From assembly GCA_963797765.1 (NCBI GenBank), contig CAWCQU010000002.1:1612001-1676000 (forward strand): a stretch of 64,000 nucleotides of DNA, in the 5' to 3' direction. The position numbers and the translations under genes are program-made. Position 1 is the first letter of the stretch. Every line of letters starts with the position of its first letter. The stretch comes from JBGPTK01 sp963797765. GTDB taxonomy: Bacteria; Acidobacteriota; Terriglobia; Acidiferrales; UBA7541. This document shows positions 46,157 through 55,017 of the stretch, piece after piece. A model generated the notes under the pieces. It searched no databases. It saw only the letters and a list, made by a program, of their open reading frames with translations, and was not told where the DNA came from.

Positions 46157-47590
46157 CTAGCCCTTCACCCGATGCAGGCGCATCAGGTTCGTTGTGCCAC
46201 GTGTTCCGATCGGTGTGCCGGCGATGATTCCGATCACGTCTCCGCGGCTCACCAGTTTTTCCTCCAGCAGACGCTTCTCGGCGATCTTCGTCAGTTGATC
46301 CACGTCTTTCACCGGAGCAATAGTTCGCGGCAGCACCCCCCAGAGCAGGCTGATCCGCCGCCGCGTTTCCTGGTTTGGCGTAAAGGCAACAATCGGCGCC
46401 CGCGGACGGTATTTCGAAACCAGCCTCGCGGAACCTCCCGTCTCCGTGAACACTGCGATTGCTTTCATATTTAATTCCTCGGCGGCATGGCAAATCGCTT
46501 CCGCGATCGCTTCGTTGATCAGCAATTCCCCCAGCGGCATCGGCCGCGGCTGGTCCACCATGCTGGATTCCGTTTCCCGGATGATTCGATCCATCATCGC
46601 CACCGCTTCGATCGGATAGCGGCCCACCGCCGTTTCGCCCGAGAGCATCAGCGCGTCGCTGCCGTCAAAGATTGCGTTTGCCACGTCGGAGGCTTCCGCG
46701 CGCGTGGGTCGCGGATTCTCTGTCATCGAATCGAGCATCTGCGTCGCCGTGATGACCGGGATTCGAAGATCGCGCGCCCGGCGGATAATATGCTTTTGCA
46801 CCACCGGAACTTTTTCCGGACTCATTTCCACACCCAGATCGCCGCGAGCCACCATCACGCCGTCCGCCACCTTCAATATCTCGTCCAGATTTTCAATGGC
46901 TTCCGGCTTCTCCAGCTTTGCGATCACCGGAGTATCGTGGCCGCCGCGTGCAATCGCCGCCTTTGCCGCGCGCACATCCGCGGCGCTGCGCACGAAACTG
47001 ATCGCCACGCAGTTGATTCCCAGCCCCAGCGCAAAAGCCAGGTCCTTGCGGTCTTTGGGTGTCAGCGAGGGAACCTTCAGCTTCACGCCCGGTAAATTGA
47101 TTCCCGCGTGCTGGCCCAGTTCGCCGCCGTTCTCCACCTGGCAGATCACGTCGCGCCCGCGAACGACCTCCACTCGCACTGCGATCTCTCCGTCCGAGAG
47201 CAGGATCCGGTCTCCCTTGTGAACTTCCCGCGGCAATTGCTGGAAAATCGTGTTCACCCGCTCCGCGGTGCCCATCACCTTGTCGGTGGTAATCACGAAT
47301 TTCTGGCCCGCGTGCAGGAAGACTTTTTTGCCGCCTTCCAGCTGCCCCGTGCGAATTTTCGGGCCCTGCAGATCAGCCAGGATGCCCATGGGCTTCTCGT
47401 GGTCCATCGAGGCCTGCCGGATTGTTTTGATCCGGTCGGCATGTTCCTGGTGCGAGCCGTGAGAAAAATTCAGCCGCGCCACGTCCATGCCCGCGCGTAT
47501 GAGATGGCCCACTGCCGTCGGGGAAGAAGTGGCCGGTCCAATCGTGCAAACTATTTTCGCTCGGCGGAATATTTTCTGCTCTCGATTCAT
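46157..47590 (-). CDS. pyk: Pyruvate kinase
   Basis: The 477-residue enzyme converts phosphoenolpyruvate and ADP to pyruvate and ATP. It has KIVCTIGPATSS at the start, GMDVARLNFSHGSH, DLQGPKIRTG, the active-site region PVIAKLEKPEAIENLDEIL, VMVARGDLGVE and TQMLDSM, and the C-terminal regulatory domain with GGSARLVSKYRPRAPIVAFTP. The length is normal for bacteria. It heads a two-gene unit with the dehydratase. Other lower-glycolysis genes, gpmI and eno, lie 4-9 kb away on the same strand. Confidence 0.97.
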   Translation of the reverse strand: MNREQKIFRRAKIVCTIGPATSSPTAVGHLIRAGMDVARLNFSHGSHQEHADRIKTIRQASMDHEKPMGILADLQGPKIRTGQLEGGKKVFLHAGQKFVITTDKVMGTAERVNTIFQQLPREVHKGDRILLSDGEIAVRVEVVRGRDVICQVENGGELGQHAGINLPGVKLKVPSLTPKDRKDLAFALGLGINCVAISFVRSAADVRAAKAAIARGGHDTPVIAKLEKPEAIENLDEILKVADGVMVARGDLGVEMSPEKVPVVQKHIIRRARDLRIPVITATQMLDSMTENPRPTRAEASDVANAIFDGSDALMLSGETAVGRYPIEAVAMMDRIIRETESSMVDQPRPMPLGELLINEAIAEAICHAAEELNMKAIAVFTETGGSARLVSKYRPRAPIVAFTPNQETRRRISLLWGVLPRTIAPVKDVDQLTKIAEKRLLEEKLVSRGDVIGIIAGTPIGTRGTTNLMRLHRVKG

Positions 47591-47702
47591 TTTGGGTGCT
47601 TTCCAGGGTTCAGGGGTTTAACAGCGACTAAGTTTACGGTAGCGAGGGATACCGCGCATCACAGTGGCGTGAATAATAATACATCTTGATCGCTGCCGTA
47701 AC

Positions 47703-49151
47703 CTACTTGGAAACTGCAAATGTTGAAACCACCTGGTACAAAAAACCGATCCCTTTTTGAAACGATGCCACCGGGATTCGCTCATTGTCTCCATGCATTC
47801 TCTTCAAATCCTCTTCGTCCAGCGGAAATGGCAGCAGGCCGTAGGCCTGAACGCTGCGCAGCCGCAGGGGAGCCGAATCCGTGGCTCCGGTCGACATCAT
47901 CGGCACCGCGATGCTGCCCGGAAATTCGCGAATGGCGGCCTGCTCGATCATCCGGTAGAAATCCGTCTCCAGCGACGACGAAGGCGCCGCGCCTCGCGCG
48001 CTCGACTGCACCTCAAACTGGATTTCCGGATCATCCACGAGCGTCTTTAATTTGGCCACCAGCGGATCGATCATGTCGCCCGGCAGCAGCCGGATATTCA
48101 GCGTCGCTTTCGCTTCCGAGGGCACTACATTCTCGCGAAAGCCGCCCTGAAAAATGGTCGGTGCGATGGTGGTGCGCAACGTCGAGTTCCAAACGGGATT
48201 CTGATCGGAAAGGAATCGTGCTGCATGGTCCCCGCGGTCCGGCGTATCCAGCGCGCGCATCCATTTGCCAACATCCTCATTTGCGATCGTCGCAATCTGT
48301 TCGAAATAGACACGCGTCACCGAATTCAATTGCCACGGCGTCACGTAATTCCCGATTTTCTCGATGGCTGCTGACAAATGAACAATCGGATTGTCTTTTA
48401 GAGGAACCGAAGCGTGCCCCGAAGTTCCCTTGGCCGTCACAATCACGTTCACCGGGATTTTCTCGCTCGCTTGGATTCCCACCCATTGCACCCGCCCGTC
48501 TTTCATGAACACTCGCCCGCCCTCGTTCAGCGCGAACCCAGCGGCGATTTTGTCCCAGTGTTTTTGCACCGCGAAGTCGATCCCATAATCGCCGCCCGCC
48601 TCTTCATCGCCTTCCGCCAGCAGGATCACGTCGCGATTCAGGTGCACCTGCGCGCGTTTCAACGCCACCAATACGGCGACGTTCGCGATGGTCATTCCTT
48701 TGTCGTCGATCGCTCCGCGGCCGTAAAGGTATCCGTCCTTTATCACCGCTCCGAATGGATCGACAGTCCACTTCTCTTTTTGCACTCCCACCACGTCCAT
48801 GTGTCCCATCAGCAGCAGCGCTCGCGAGGAATCCGGCATCGCCCCCGCATTCATTCGCGCCACCAGAATCCCCCGGCCCGGCGCGCTTTCGATGATTTCA
48901 GAAGGGATGCCTTCGCGCTGCAGGATATCCGCCAGATATTTTGCCGCGGCCAGTTCATTGCCCGGTGGATTCGTCGTGTTAATCCGGATCAGTCCCGCCA
49001 GCCAATCGAGCGCCTCCGTGGAAATCTTGCCCAAATCAGCCGAACTCGATCCCGCCGCCGGAGGCGACTGCGCTTGCGCCGAGGCGGTTTTCACGCCAGC
49101 CAGTGCCACAAGAAGAAACAAGACAAGGTACCGGCTAAGCTCGCGCGCCAT
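47703..49151 (-). CDS. Secreted M20 family metallopeptidase
   Basis: The 482-residue product has a signal peptide (YLVLFLLVALAGVKTASA). The M20/M25/M40 core has RALLLMGHMDVVGV (first metal His and Asp), GRGAIDDKG with the bridging Asp, LLAEGDEEAGGDYG with the catalytic Glu pair, a lid domain with GTSGHASVP, and a final GATDSAPLR. It is likely a periplasmic dizinc carboxypeptidase or aminoacylase. It appears to be alone. Confidence 0.93.
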   Translation of the reverse strand: MARELSRYLVLFLLVALAGVKTASAQAQSPPAAGSSSADLGKISTEALDWLAGLIRINTTNPPGNELAAAKYLADILQREGIPSEIIESAPGRGILVARMNAGAMPDSSRALLLMGHMDVVGVQKEKWTVDPFGAVIKDGYLYGRGAIDDKGMTIANVAVLVALKRAQVHLNRDVILLAEGDEEAGGDYGIDFAVQKHWDKIAAGFALNEGGRVFMKDGRVQWVGIQASEKIPVNVIVTAKGTSGHASVPLKDNPIVHLSAAIEKIGNYVTPWQLNSVTRVYFEQIATIANEDVGKWMRALDTPDRGDHAARFLSDQNPVWNSTLRTTIAPTIFQGGFRENVVPSEAKATLNIRLLPGDMIDPLVAKLKTLVDDPEIQFEVQSSARGAAPSSSLETDFYRMIEQAAIREFPGSIAVPMMSTGATDSAPLRLRSVQAYGLLPFPLDEEDLKRMHGDNERIPVASFQKGIGFLYQVVSTFAVSK

Positions 49152-49286
49152 TCTTAAATCCCCCAGTTAAATGAGAAGGAATCCGTCGGCCCACAAACAT
49201 TCATATTATCATGCGGCCCTCGGCCAATCGGTTGCTCCGCCCAGTGGCTGGTGCGCAATCGGCAATGCACCCAAGCAGCAGACGCA

Positions 49287-49376
49287 CTTGCCGGCTTTAC
49301 GGGTTTTGTAGGGGCGGGCGTCACATTTACCCTCGGGTCACGAGGGGTCGCGCCCAGTTGTTCGTAATCCGGCAAG
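49287..49376. repeat. 90-bp imperfect palindromic element
   Basis: CTTGCCGGCTTTACG at the left matches the reverse complement of the right end (CGTAATCCGGCAAG) with one gap. Inside are TGTAGGGGCGGGC, shared with 4711-4735, and GGGCG / CGCCC pairing. It lies in the gap between the M20 and VWFA genes. It could be a REP/MITE-type repeat. Confidence 0.5.
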
Positions 49377-49447
49377 GCGCCAGATGTCCCAATATCATTG
49401 ACCATCCTTGTGAGGCATGGCAGCATCCATATTCTAGAGGGGATCGA

Positions 49448-50557
49448 ATGCTTACACGATTTACCGCTCTAAAGGTTGTACTCCTGTCTCTGCTGGTGCT
49501 GGCTCTCGCCGTGCCGCCTGGCAGCCTGCGCGCTTTCGCCGGGCAGGAAGGCCCCCAAAAAGCGCCGCCCGACCCGCAATCCCAAGGCCAGCAAAAGCCC
49601 TCGGTGAATCAGGGCCAAAAACAGAATAAGCCGGAATATTCCATTCAAGTGGAATCGCCGCTCGTGCAAGTCGACGCCGTGGTCACCGACCAGGACGGCA
49701 ACATCCTCACCGGCCTGAAAAAAGAAAATTTCCGCATCTCGGAAGACGGCGAACCGCAGCAAATCACCAATTTCTCGCCCACCGATGCTCCCATCACCGT
49801 CGTCATGTTGATGGAATTCAGCAAGCTGGGCTATTCGATCTTTGCCTACACTGCTAAATACTGGGCCACCGATTTCATCAGCCACCTGAAAAAAGAAGAT
49901 TGGCTGGCGTTCAAGACTTTCGACATGAAGACGCACCTGGAAGTGGACTTCACTCAAAATAAACAGGAAGTGCAGCAAGCCATTTACCAGCTCTATTTCC
50001 CCGGTTTTTGGGAAGCTAACTTATTCGACGCCCTCGTCGAGACGCTCGATGAAATGAAAGACGTGAAAGGGAAGAAAGCTGTGCTCTTGATGTGTTCCGG
50101 GCTCGATACTTTCAGCCATCATACCCTCGACCAGACTCTGAAGCTCGTGAAGCAAACCGACGTCACCATTTTCGGCGTCGGCGTGGCGCAAGGATTCGTT
50201 GAGTCCATGGACGCGCGGGGCGCCCTGGGTGCCTCAGGCCGAATGAATTACCTGCAGGGCCAAAACCAGCTCAGCACATTCGCGCGAATGACCGGCGGCT
50301 ATGCCTGGTACCCGCAACTCGACGGGCAGATTCCGGGAATCTTCGAGACGGTCGCCAACTTTCTGCGCAACCAGTACACTCTTGGTTTCATCCCCACGAA
50401 TGCGAATAACGACGGGAAATATCACAAGCTCAAGGTCGAGGTGGTGGACGATTCCGGACAGCCGTTGATCATTACCAATGGCAAGGGCAAAAAGCGAAAA
50501 ATCGTGGTCTACGCTCGCGAAGGCTTCACCGCTCCCAGCGGCTCAGTCGGCGATTAA
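49448..50557 (+). CDS. Secreted VWFA-related acidobacterial domain protein
   Basis: The 369-residue protein has a signal peptide (VVLLSLLVLALAVPPGSLRA), a Gln/Lys/Pro-rich linker and the domain typical of Acidobacteriota: VDAVVTDQDGNILTGLKKENFRISEDGEPQQI, followed by a von Willebrand A-like fold (KAVLLMCSGLDTF; LARMTGGYAWYP as FARMTGGYAWYP; NQYTLGFIPTN). The canonical metal site DxSxS reads MEFSKLG, so metal binding is doubtful. Function is unknown; adhesion or periplasmic complexes are typical for VWFA. The ATG at 49448 is chosen because the signal peptide starts there. This gene is a main taxonomic clue. Confidence 0.92.
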   Translation: MLTRFTALKVVLLSLLVLALAVPPGSLRAFAGQEGPQKAPPDPQSQGQQKPSVNQGQKQNKPEYSIQVESPLVQVDAVVTDQDGNILTGLKKENFRISEDGEPQQITNFSPTDAPITVVMLMEFSKLGYSIFAYTAKYWATDFISHLKKEDWLAFKTFDMKTHLEVDFTQNKQEVQQAIYQLYFPGFWEANLFDALVETLDEMKDVKGKKAVLLMCSGLDTFSHHTLDQTLKLVKQTDVTIFGVGVAQGFVESMDARGALGASGRMNYLQGQNQLSTFARMTGGYAWYPQLDGQIPGIFETVANFLRNQYTLGFIPTNANNDGKYHKLKVEVVDDSGQPLIITNGKGKKRKIVVYAREGFTAPSGSVGD

Positions 50558-50715
50558 CAATTGGTCTTATAATTTTTAGTGGATAGTTGTTTCTGTCGTG
50601 CGGCTCGTCCCCGCAGCGCAACTCTGCTTTCGATTCTTCGTGGGCTCACCATCCCGCCACTCTCTCGTTCGCGTCTTTCCTGGAGTCGAGACCTCAGCCA
50701 TAAATCACCTTCGTC

Positions 50716-51741
50716 TTAATATCCCCGGTGCAAATCCACCCGGTTCAGCAATTCGCGACCGCTGAACCATCGCTCCAGATTTTCCACCAATAGCGCGCCT
50801 TGCCGCTCCCAGAGCTGATCGCTCGACGCGCTCATATGCGGCGTCAGGAAAAGATTGTCCAACTTCCACAACGGGCTGTTGCGCGGCAGCGGTTCCTCTT
50901 CTGTCACGTCCAACGCTGCTCCGGCGATCCTGCGCCGCTTTAGCGCATCCGCCAGCGCCGTTTCGTCCAGAAGTGTTCCTCGCGAAACGTTCACTAGATA
51001 GGCCGTCGGCTTCATCATGGCAAGCTGCCGCGCGCCCATCAGCCGATGCGTGTCCGCCGTCTCCGGAGCCGCCAGCACCACAAAATCCGCATTTGGCAGA
51101 GCACTCTCGAACTCCTTCGCAGGCAAGACGCGATCCGCCAGCCCTGAATTGCCCCTGCCGGATCGTGTCACTGCCCAGATCTTCATCCCCAGAGGCCTTG
51201 CCAGTTTGGCAAGTTCCCGGCCGATCGCGCCGAACCCCACGATCAGCAGTACCGACCCGTGCATCTCGCGCGGCCGCACCTCGCCATCCCAGACGTCTTG
51301 TTGCGCCCAGCGCTTCTTGCCTTGCGCGCGAAAATAATCGGGAAATCGGCGCGCCAGCGCAATGAGCATTCCCAGTGTGTGCTCCGCCATCGGGATCGTA
51401 TGCACGCCGCTCGCGTTGGTCACCACGATTCCGCTGTCGCGCAACTCGGGATAGGTCAACTGGGCGATTCCCGCTGCAGTCGAGTGAATCCATTTCAACT
51501 TGCGGGCAATGGCGATTTGCTCCGCACGAATGGAGAATCCCACAAAGATATCTGTATGGGGCAATTCATGCGCCAGAAGTTTGTAATCCGGGAGGTGAAT
51601 GACCGTCATTTTCGGCCAGTGCCGCCGCAACGCCGTGGCAAACGCCGCGGGCGGCCGCCACAAACTGAAGGGATGCCAAACGCAAATCACCAACTTCGTC
51701 TCCGCCGGTGTTGGCCGCTTTTGCGTGCTCGCTTGAGTCAT
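50716..51741 (-). CDS. D-2-hydroxyacid dehydrogenase
   Basis: The 341-residue enzyme has the NAD-binding fold (SVLLIVGFGAIGRELAKLARPLGMKIWAV) and the family's catalytic set: Arg in VNVSRGTLLDETAL, Glu in TEEEPLPRNSPLW and His in LFLTPHMSASS. It reduces 2-oxoacids to D-2-hydroxyacids or the reverse; the substrate is not predictable, with glyoxylate/hydroxypyruvate reductase-like enzymes closest in pattern. It lies 41 bp after gpmI on the same strand and may share its transcript. Confidence 0.92.
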   Translation of the reverse strand: MTQASTQKRPTPAETKLVICVWHPFSLWRPPAAFATALRRHWPKMTVIHLPDYKLLAHELPHTDIFVGFSIRAEQIAIARKLKWIHSTAAGIAQLTYPELRDSGIVVTNASGVHTIPMAEHTLGMLIALARRFPDYFRAQGKKRWAQQDVWDGEVRPREMHGSVLLIVGFGAIGRELAKLARPLGMKIWAVTRSGRGNSGLADRVLPAKEFESALPNADFVVLAAPETADTHRLMGARQLAMMKPTAYLVNVSRGTLLDETALADALKRRRIAGAALDVTEEEPLPRNSPLWKLDNLFLTPHMSASSDQLWERQGALLVENLERWFSGRELLNRVDLHRGY

Positions 51742-51782
51742 CTTCTCCTAACTTCCAACATCCAACCTCCAACCTCCGATTC

Positions 51783-53342
51783 CTAACCCCTCAAATCCTT
51801 TCCCGTCATTTCCTTCGGCTGCGGGATTCCCAGTACTCCCAGCAGAGTCGGCGCAATATCCTGTAGCGCGCCGCCTTCACGCAATCGCAGCGCGCCGTCA
51901 TTCGTCGCAAGGATCAGCGGCACGGGGTTCGTGGTGTGATAGGTGTGCGGCCCCCCGGTCGCGGGATCGATCATCGTTTCCGCGTTCCCGTGATCCGCGG
52001 TCACGATCCACGCACCGCCGCGCGACCACAACGCCTGGTAAATCCGTCCCAGGCATTCGTCCACCGCTTCCACCGCTTTGATCGTCGCCTCCAGATTCCC
52101 GGAATGTCCCACCATGTCCGCGTTCGCAAAATTCATTATAATTGCATCGAATTCGCCCTTCTCGATCGCCAGAATCACCGCATCCGCGATTCCCGCCGCG
52201 GACATTTCCGGCTTCAAATCGTACGTCGGCACTTTAGGAGATGGCACCAGCAGCCGTTCTTCGCCCGGAAACGGTTTCTCGATGCCACCATTGAAAAAGT
52301 AAGTCACGTGCGCGTATTTTTCTGTCTCCGCCACGCGCAAATTCTTGAAGTTCATCTGGCCGAATACTTGCGCCAGAATCTGTTCCAGTTTTTCCGGCCC
52401 GATCACGTAGCGCAGCCACGGCCAGTTTTTTTCGTACTGCGTCATGGCCACAAAAGTCAAATTGGCCGGCCGCGCCGGATCGCTGAACCGGTTGAAATTC
52501 GGCTCCACCAGAGCCCGAGTGATTTGCCGGGCGCGATCCGCGCGGAAATTAAAAAAGATCAACGCATCTTCGTCGCGAATCAGCCCGCGCGGCGCCGCCG
52601 GCTTTCCCGGCCCATCCTCGGTGGTAATCGTGATCGGAACGATGAATTCGTCCGTGATACCTTTGCCGTAGCTGGCCTGCACCGCCGCGATCGGATCGCT
52701 CGATTTCACTTCCGAATCGCCATGAACCATCGCGCGGTAAGCCTTTTCAACTCGTTCCCACCGGTTGTCGCGGTCCATCGCATAATAGCGCCCGATCACC
52801 GAAGCAATTTGTCCCACACCATATTCACGCAACTTTTGCTGAAGCTGCCGCAGATAACCCACCCCGCTGTTCGGCCCCGTATCCCGCCCGTCCATGAAGC
52901 AGTGGACAAACACACGCTCCACTTTGTTTTCCTTCGCCATTCGCAGCAGCGCGTAAAGGTGCAGCAGGTGCGAATGCACGCCGCCGTCGCTCACCAATCC
53001 CATCAGATGCAACTGCCGCTCGCGCCCTCTCTTCATCGCCTCCACCAGCAACGGCTGCTTGTAAAATTCGCCGCTCGCGATTAATTCATCCACGCGTGTG
53101 ATGTCCATGTGTACGATTCGTCCCGCGCCGATATTCAGATGGCCCACTTCGCTATTGCCCATTTGTCCCTCGGGCAGCCCCACGAATGGTCCTGAAGTGT
53201 GAATTAATGTATTCGGAAATTTCTTCGCCAGCGCGTCATAGTTCGGTTTCCGCGCCAGAAAAATTGCGTTCCCCTTGGTGATCGGTGAGTAGCCCCAGCC
53301 ATCCAGGATGGTCAGCACAATCGGTTTTGGTCGTTTTGGCAT
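51783..53342 (-). CDS. gpmI: 2,3-bisphosphoglycerate-independent phosphoglycerate mutase
   Basis: The 519-residue enzyme interconverts 3- and 2-phosphoglycerate using two Mn ions. It has the start PIVLTILDGWGYSPITKGNA, the catalytic serine in MGNSEVGHLNIGAGR, VHSHLLHLYALL, HCFMDGRDTGPNSG and the C-terminal metal site IIMNFANADMVGHSG and VTADHGNAE. The frame is open upstream to 53501, but the ATG at 53342 is the family start. It is part of the minus-strand group with pyk, eno and glgC. Confidence 0.97.
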   Translation of the reverse strand: MPKRPKPIVLTILDGWGYSPITKGNAIFLARKPNYDALAKKFPNTLIHTSGPFVGLPEGQMGNSEVGHLNIGAGRIVHMDITRVDELIASGEFYKQPLLVEAMKRGRERQLHLMGLVSDGGVHSHLLHLYALLRMAKENKVERVFVHCFMDGRDTGPNSGVGYLRQLQQKLREYGVGQIASVIGRYYAMDRDNRWERVEKAYRAMVHGDSEVKSSDPIAAVQASYGKGITDEFIVPITITTEDGPGKPAAPRGLIRDEDALIFFNFRADRARQITRALVEPNFNRFSDPARPANLTFVAMTQYEKNWPWLRYVIGPEKLEQILAQVFGQMNFKNLRVAETEKYAHVTYFFNGGIEKPFPGEERLLVPSPKVPTYDLKPEMSAAGIADAVILAIEKGEFDAIIMNFANADMVGHSGNLEATIKAVEAVDECLGRIYQALWSRGGAWIVTADHGNAETMIDPATGGPHTYHTTNPVPLILATNDGALRLREGGALQDIAPTLLGVLGIPQPKEMTGKDLRG

Positions 53343-53503
53343 CGTCCTGTCAGAATACACGGGCCCGCGCCGGAGTCCAACAGTGGAAGTGCCGCCTCCT
53401 CGTTCCTGTGTCCTTAGCAAATTCGGTTTGTTCGGTTTACTATTCCTCCCGCCCGCGACAGCCCTCAACGGGCGAAAGCTGCCCACAGCGGTGGGAGTCA
53501 CTC

Positions 53504-54256
53504 ATGATCGGATCGCACGTCGCTGTTGACCACATCCTCTTCGTCGTGCTTTGCGTCGTCTCGCCACTTCTCGATTGGCTCTGGTTCTATCCTCGCTTTC
53601 GCAGTGCAGTCGCGGCGAACGAGCCCGGAGCGCGGCCGCGTTTCTACATCTTCGCCCTGCTGTATCCGTGGGGCGCCACTCTGTGCGTTGTGGCTTTGTG
53701 GATCGTTCGTGGCCGCGCCTGGGCCGCGCTCAATCTGAGTCCCAGCACGCCGTTCAGGCTAGGAATCGGTCTCGCGCTGGCAGCGGCCTATGTCGCCTTA
53801 ATGTGGATTCAGCGTCGCCAGTTGGTCGCGCGGCCCGAGCGCCTGGCCCGCCTTCGCAAATCATTCGGCAGCGCCGAAGCGCTCCTCCCGCACACTCGCG
53901 GTGAATTAAAAGGCTTCACGGCAGTTTCCATCACAGCGGGCATTTGCGAGGAACTGATCTACCGGGGATTTGTATTTTGGTACCTCAGCGTTTGGACCGG
54001 CTCAATCATCGCCCTCGTGCTCAGTTCCATCCTCTTCGGCTTCGCTCACGTCTATCTCGGCTTCTCGCACGTGATCAAGACTTCCATCGTTGGCCTGGTT
54101 TTCGCGATCATCGTCTACGCTTCGGGCTCGCTCTGGCCCGCTATCATCATTCATGCGGTGATGGACATGGTCGCCGGCGATCTCGCCTTCCACGCGTTCA
54201 GCGCGCCCGCCTTGCCCACAACAGACACTTCTCCCGGCGCTTCCGCTCCGGCGTGA
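53504..54256 (+). CDS. CPBP family intramembrane metalloprotease
   Basis: The 250-residue membrane protein has seven or eight helices. The Abi/CPBP motifs are present: the glutamate pair in GICEELIYRGFVFWYLS, then FGFAHVYLG and the second histidine in IIIHAVMDMVAGDLAF. The family includes type II CAAX prenyl endopeptidases and bacteriocin self-immunity proteins; the role here is unknown. A GGGAG ribosome site lies seven bases before the ATG. It diverges from gpmI. Confidence 0.92.
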   Translation: MIGSHVAVDHILFVVLCVVSPLLDWLWFYPRFRSAVAANEPGARPRFYIFALLYPWGATLCVVALWIVRGRAWAALNLSPSTPFRLGIGLALAAAYVALMWIQRRQLVARPERLARLRKSFGSAEALLPHTRGELKGFTAVSITAGICEELIYRGFVFWYLSVWTGSIIALVLSSILFGFAHVYLGFSHVIKTSIVGLVFAIIVYASGSLWPAIIIHAVMDMVAGDLAFHAFSAPALPTTDTSPGASAPA

Positions 54257-54278
54257 ATCGGAAGTATGAAGTTTATAT

Positions 54279-54956
54279 TTAATTGGCTGGCGGAGGGAGC
54301 GCCTTCACGCTGGCGATCTTTGCACCGAGAAATTTGCCGTCACTGTCGAATTCAAATGCCACATTCAACTGGCCCACGTGCGCGCATGCATGGCATTTGC
54401 TTAGAATGTAGGGCACTACAAACCGCTGTCCGCCATTCGCCGTCTTGCTGGCGGTGATGAAATTCATCCCATCACGGTCACCGGGAAAGACAATCAGGTT
54501 CGGTTCCTTTTTCAGCAGAGCGGCATATTGCGGATTCTTGGCCAGTTCCGCTTTTCCAGGCACCAATTTGTAATCATCCACGTCCACGATATTCGGCGTT
54601 CCATTCACCAGCAGGCAGCCCTGGTTTTCATTTGCGCGGTATACGTAGTAAACGAACGCAATGTCCACTTTTCCCGTGTTCTTGAAATCGCGCATGAACC
54701 CGTTGTTCTCGATCGCGTGCATGAACGCCACCGCCGCGGCCGGCGCTCCACCCTTTTGCATCTGCTCCACGAAACACGCCTCGACCTCCAGCCCTTTCTT
54801 CATGTCGCACGCCGCTCGCGCCATCTGCATCTGCGTCATCCCCGGCTGGTAAATCGCGCTCGCATCAAACTTCTGCGCGCCAGTTTTCTGCGCTACAACT
54901 CCCGTCGCAATCGCCCCAAAAGCAGTCACAACAATCCACAATTTACCCTTCATCAT
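54279..54956 (-). CDS. Secreted protein of unknown function
   Basis: The 225-residue product has a signal peptide (KLWIVVTAFGAIATGVVAQ) after two possible ATG starts (54956, 54953), with GAGG upstream. The mature part has MQMARAACDMKKGLEVEACF, a segment AFVYYVYRANENQGCLLVNGTP, and near the end VVPYILSKCHACAHVG with a CHAC pair that may bind metal. There are five cysteines in all. The motif is not a CxxCH haem site. I do not recognise the family. It lies downstream of eno, with a hairpin repeat between, and ends 22 bp from the CPBP gene. Confidence 0.75.
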   Translation of the reverse strand: MMKGKLWIVVTAFGAIATGVVAQKTGAQKFDASAIYQPGMTQMQMARAACDMKKGLEVEACFVEQMQKGGAPAAAVAFMHAIENNGFMRDFKNTGKVDIAFVYYVYRANENQGCLLVNGTPNIVDVDDYKLVPGKAELAKNPQYAALLKKEPNLIVFPGDRDGMNFITASKTANGGQRFVVPYILSKCHACAHVGQLNVAFEFDSDGKFLGAKIASVKALPPPAN

Positions 54957-54963
54957 GTGACCT

Positions 54964-54992
54964 CGTGTAGCGCCGGGCTTCAGCCCGGCGTC
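54964..54992 (+). repeat. GTGTAGCGCC hairpin repeat
   Basis: CGTGTAGCGCC leads into a perfect 9-bp stem, CGCCGGGCT with AGCCCGGCG, loop TC. It lies between eno and the gene at 54279-54956, close to the latter's ribosome site. Confidence 0.65.
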
Positions 54993-55017
54993 TTTCTTTT
55001 GACCGGCGCTAAAAACT

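Noticed and set aside
51936..53084. 382-codon open frame opposite gpmI
   Set aside because: Composition is His/Arg-rich shadow coding; gpmI on the other strand has all catalytic motifs.
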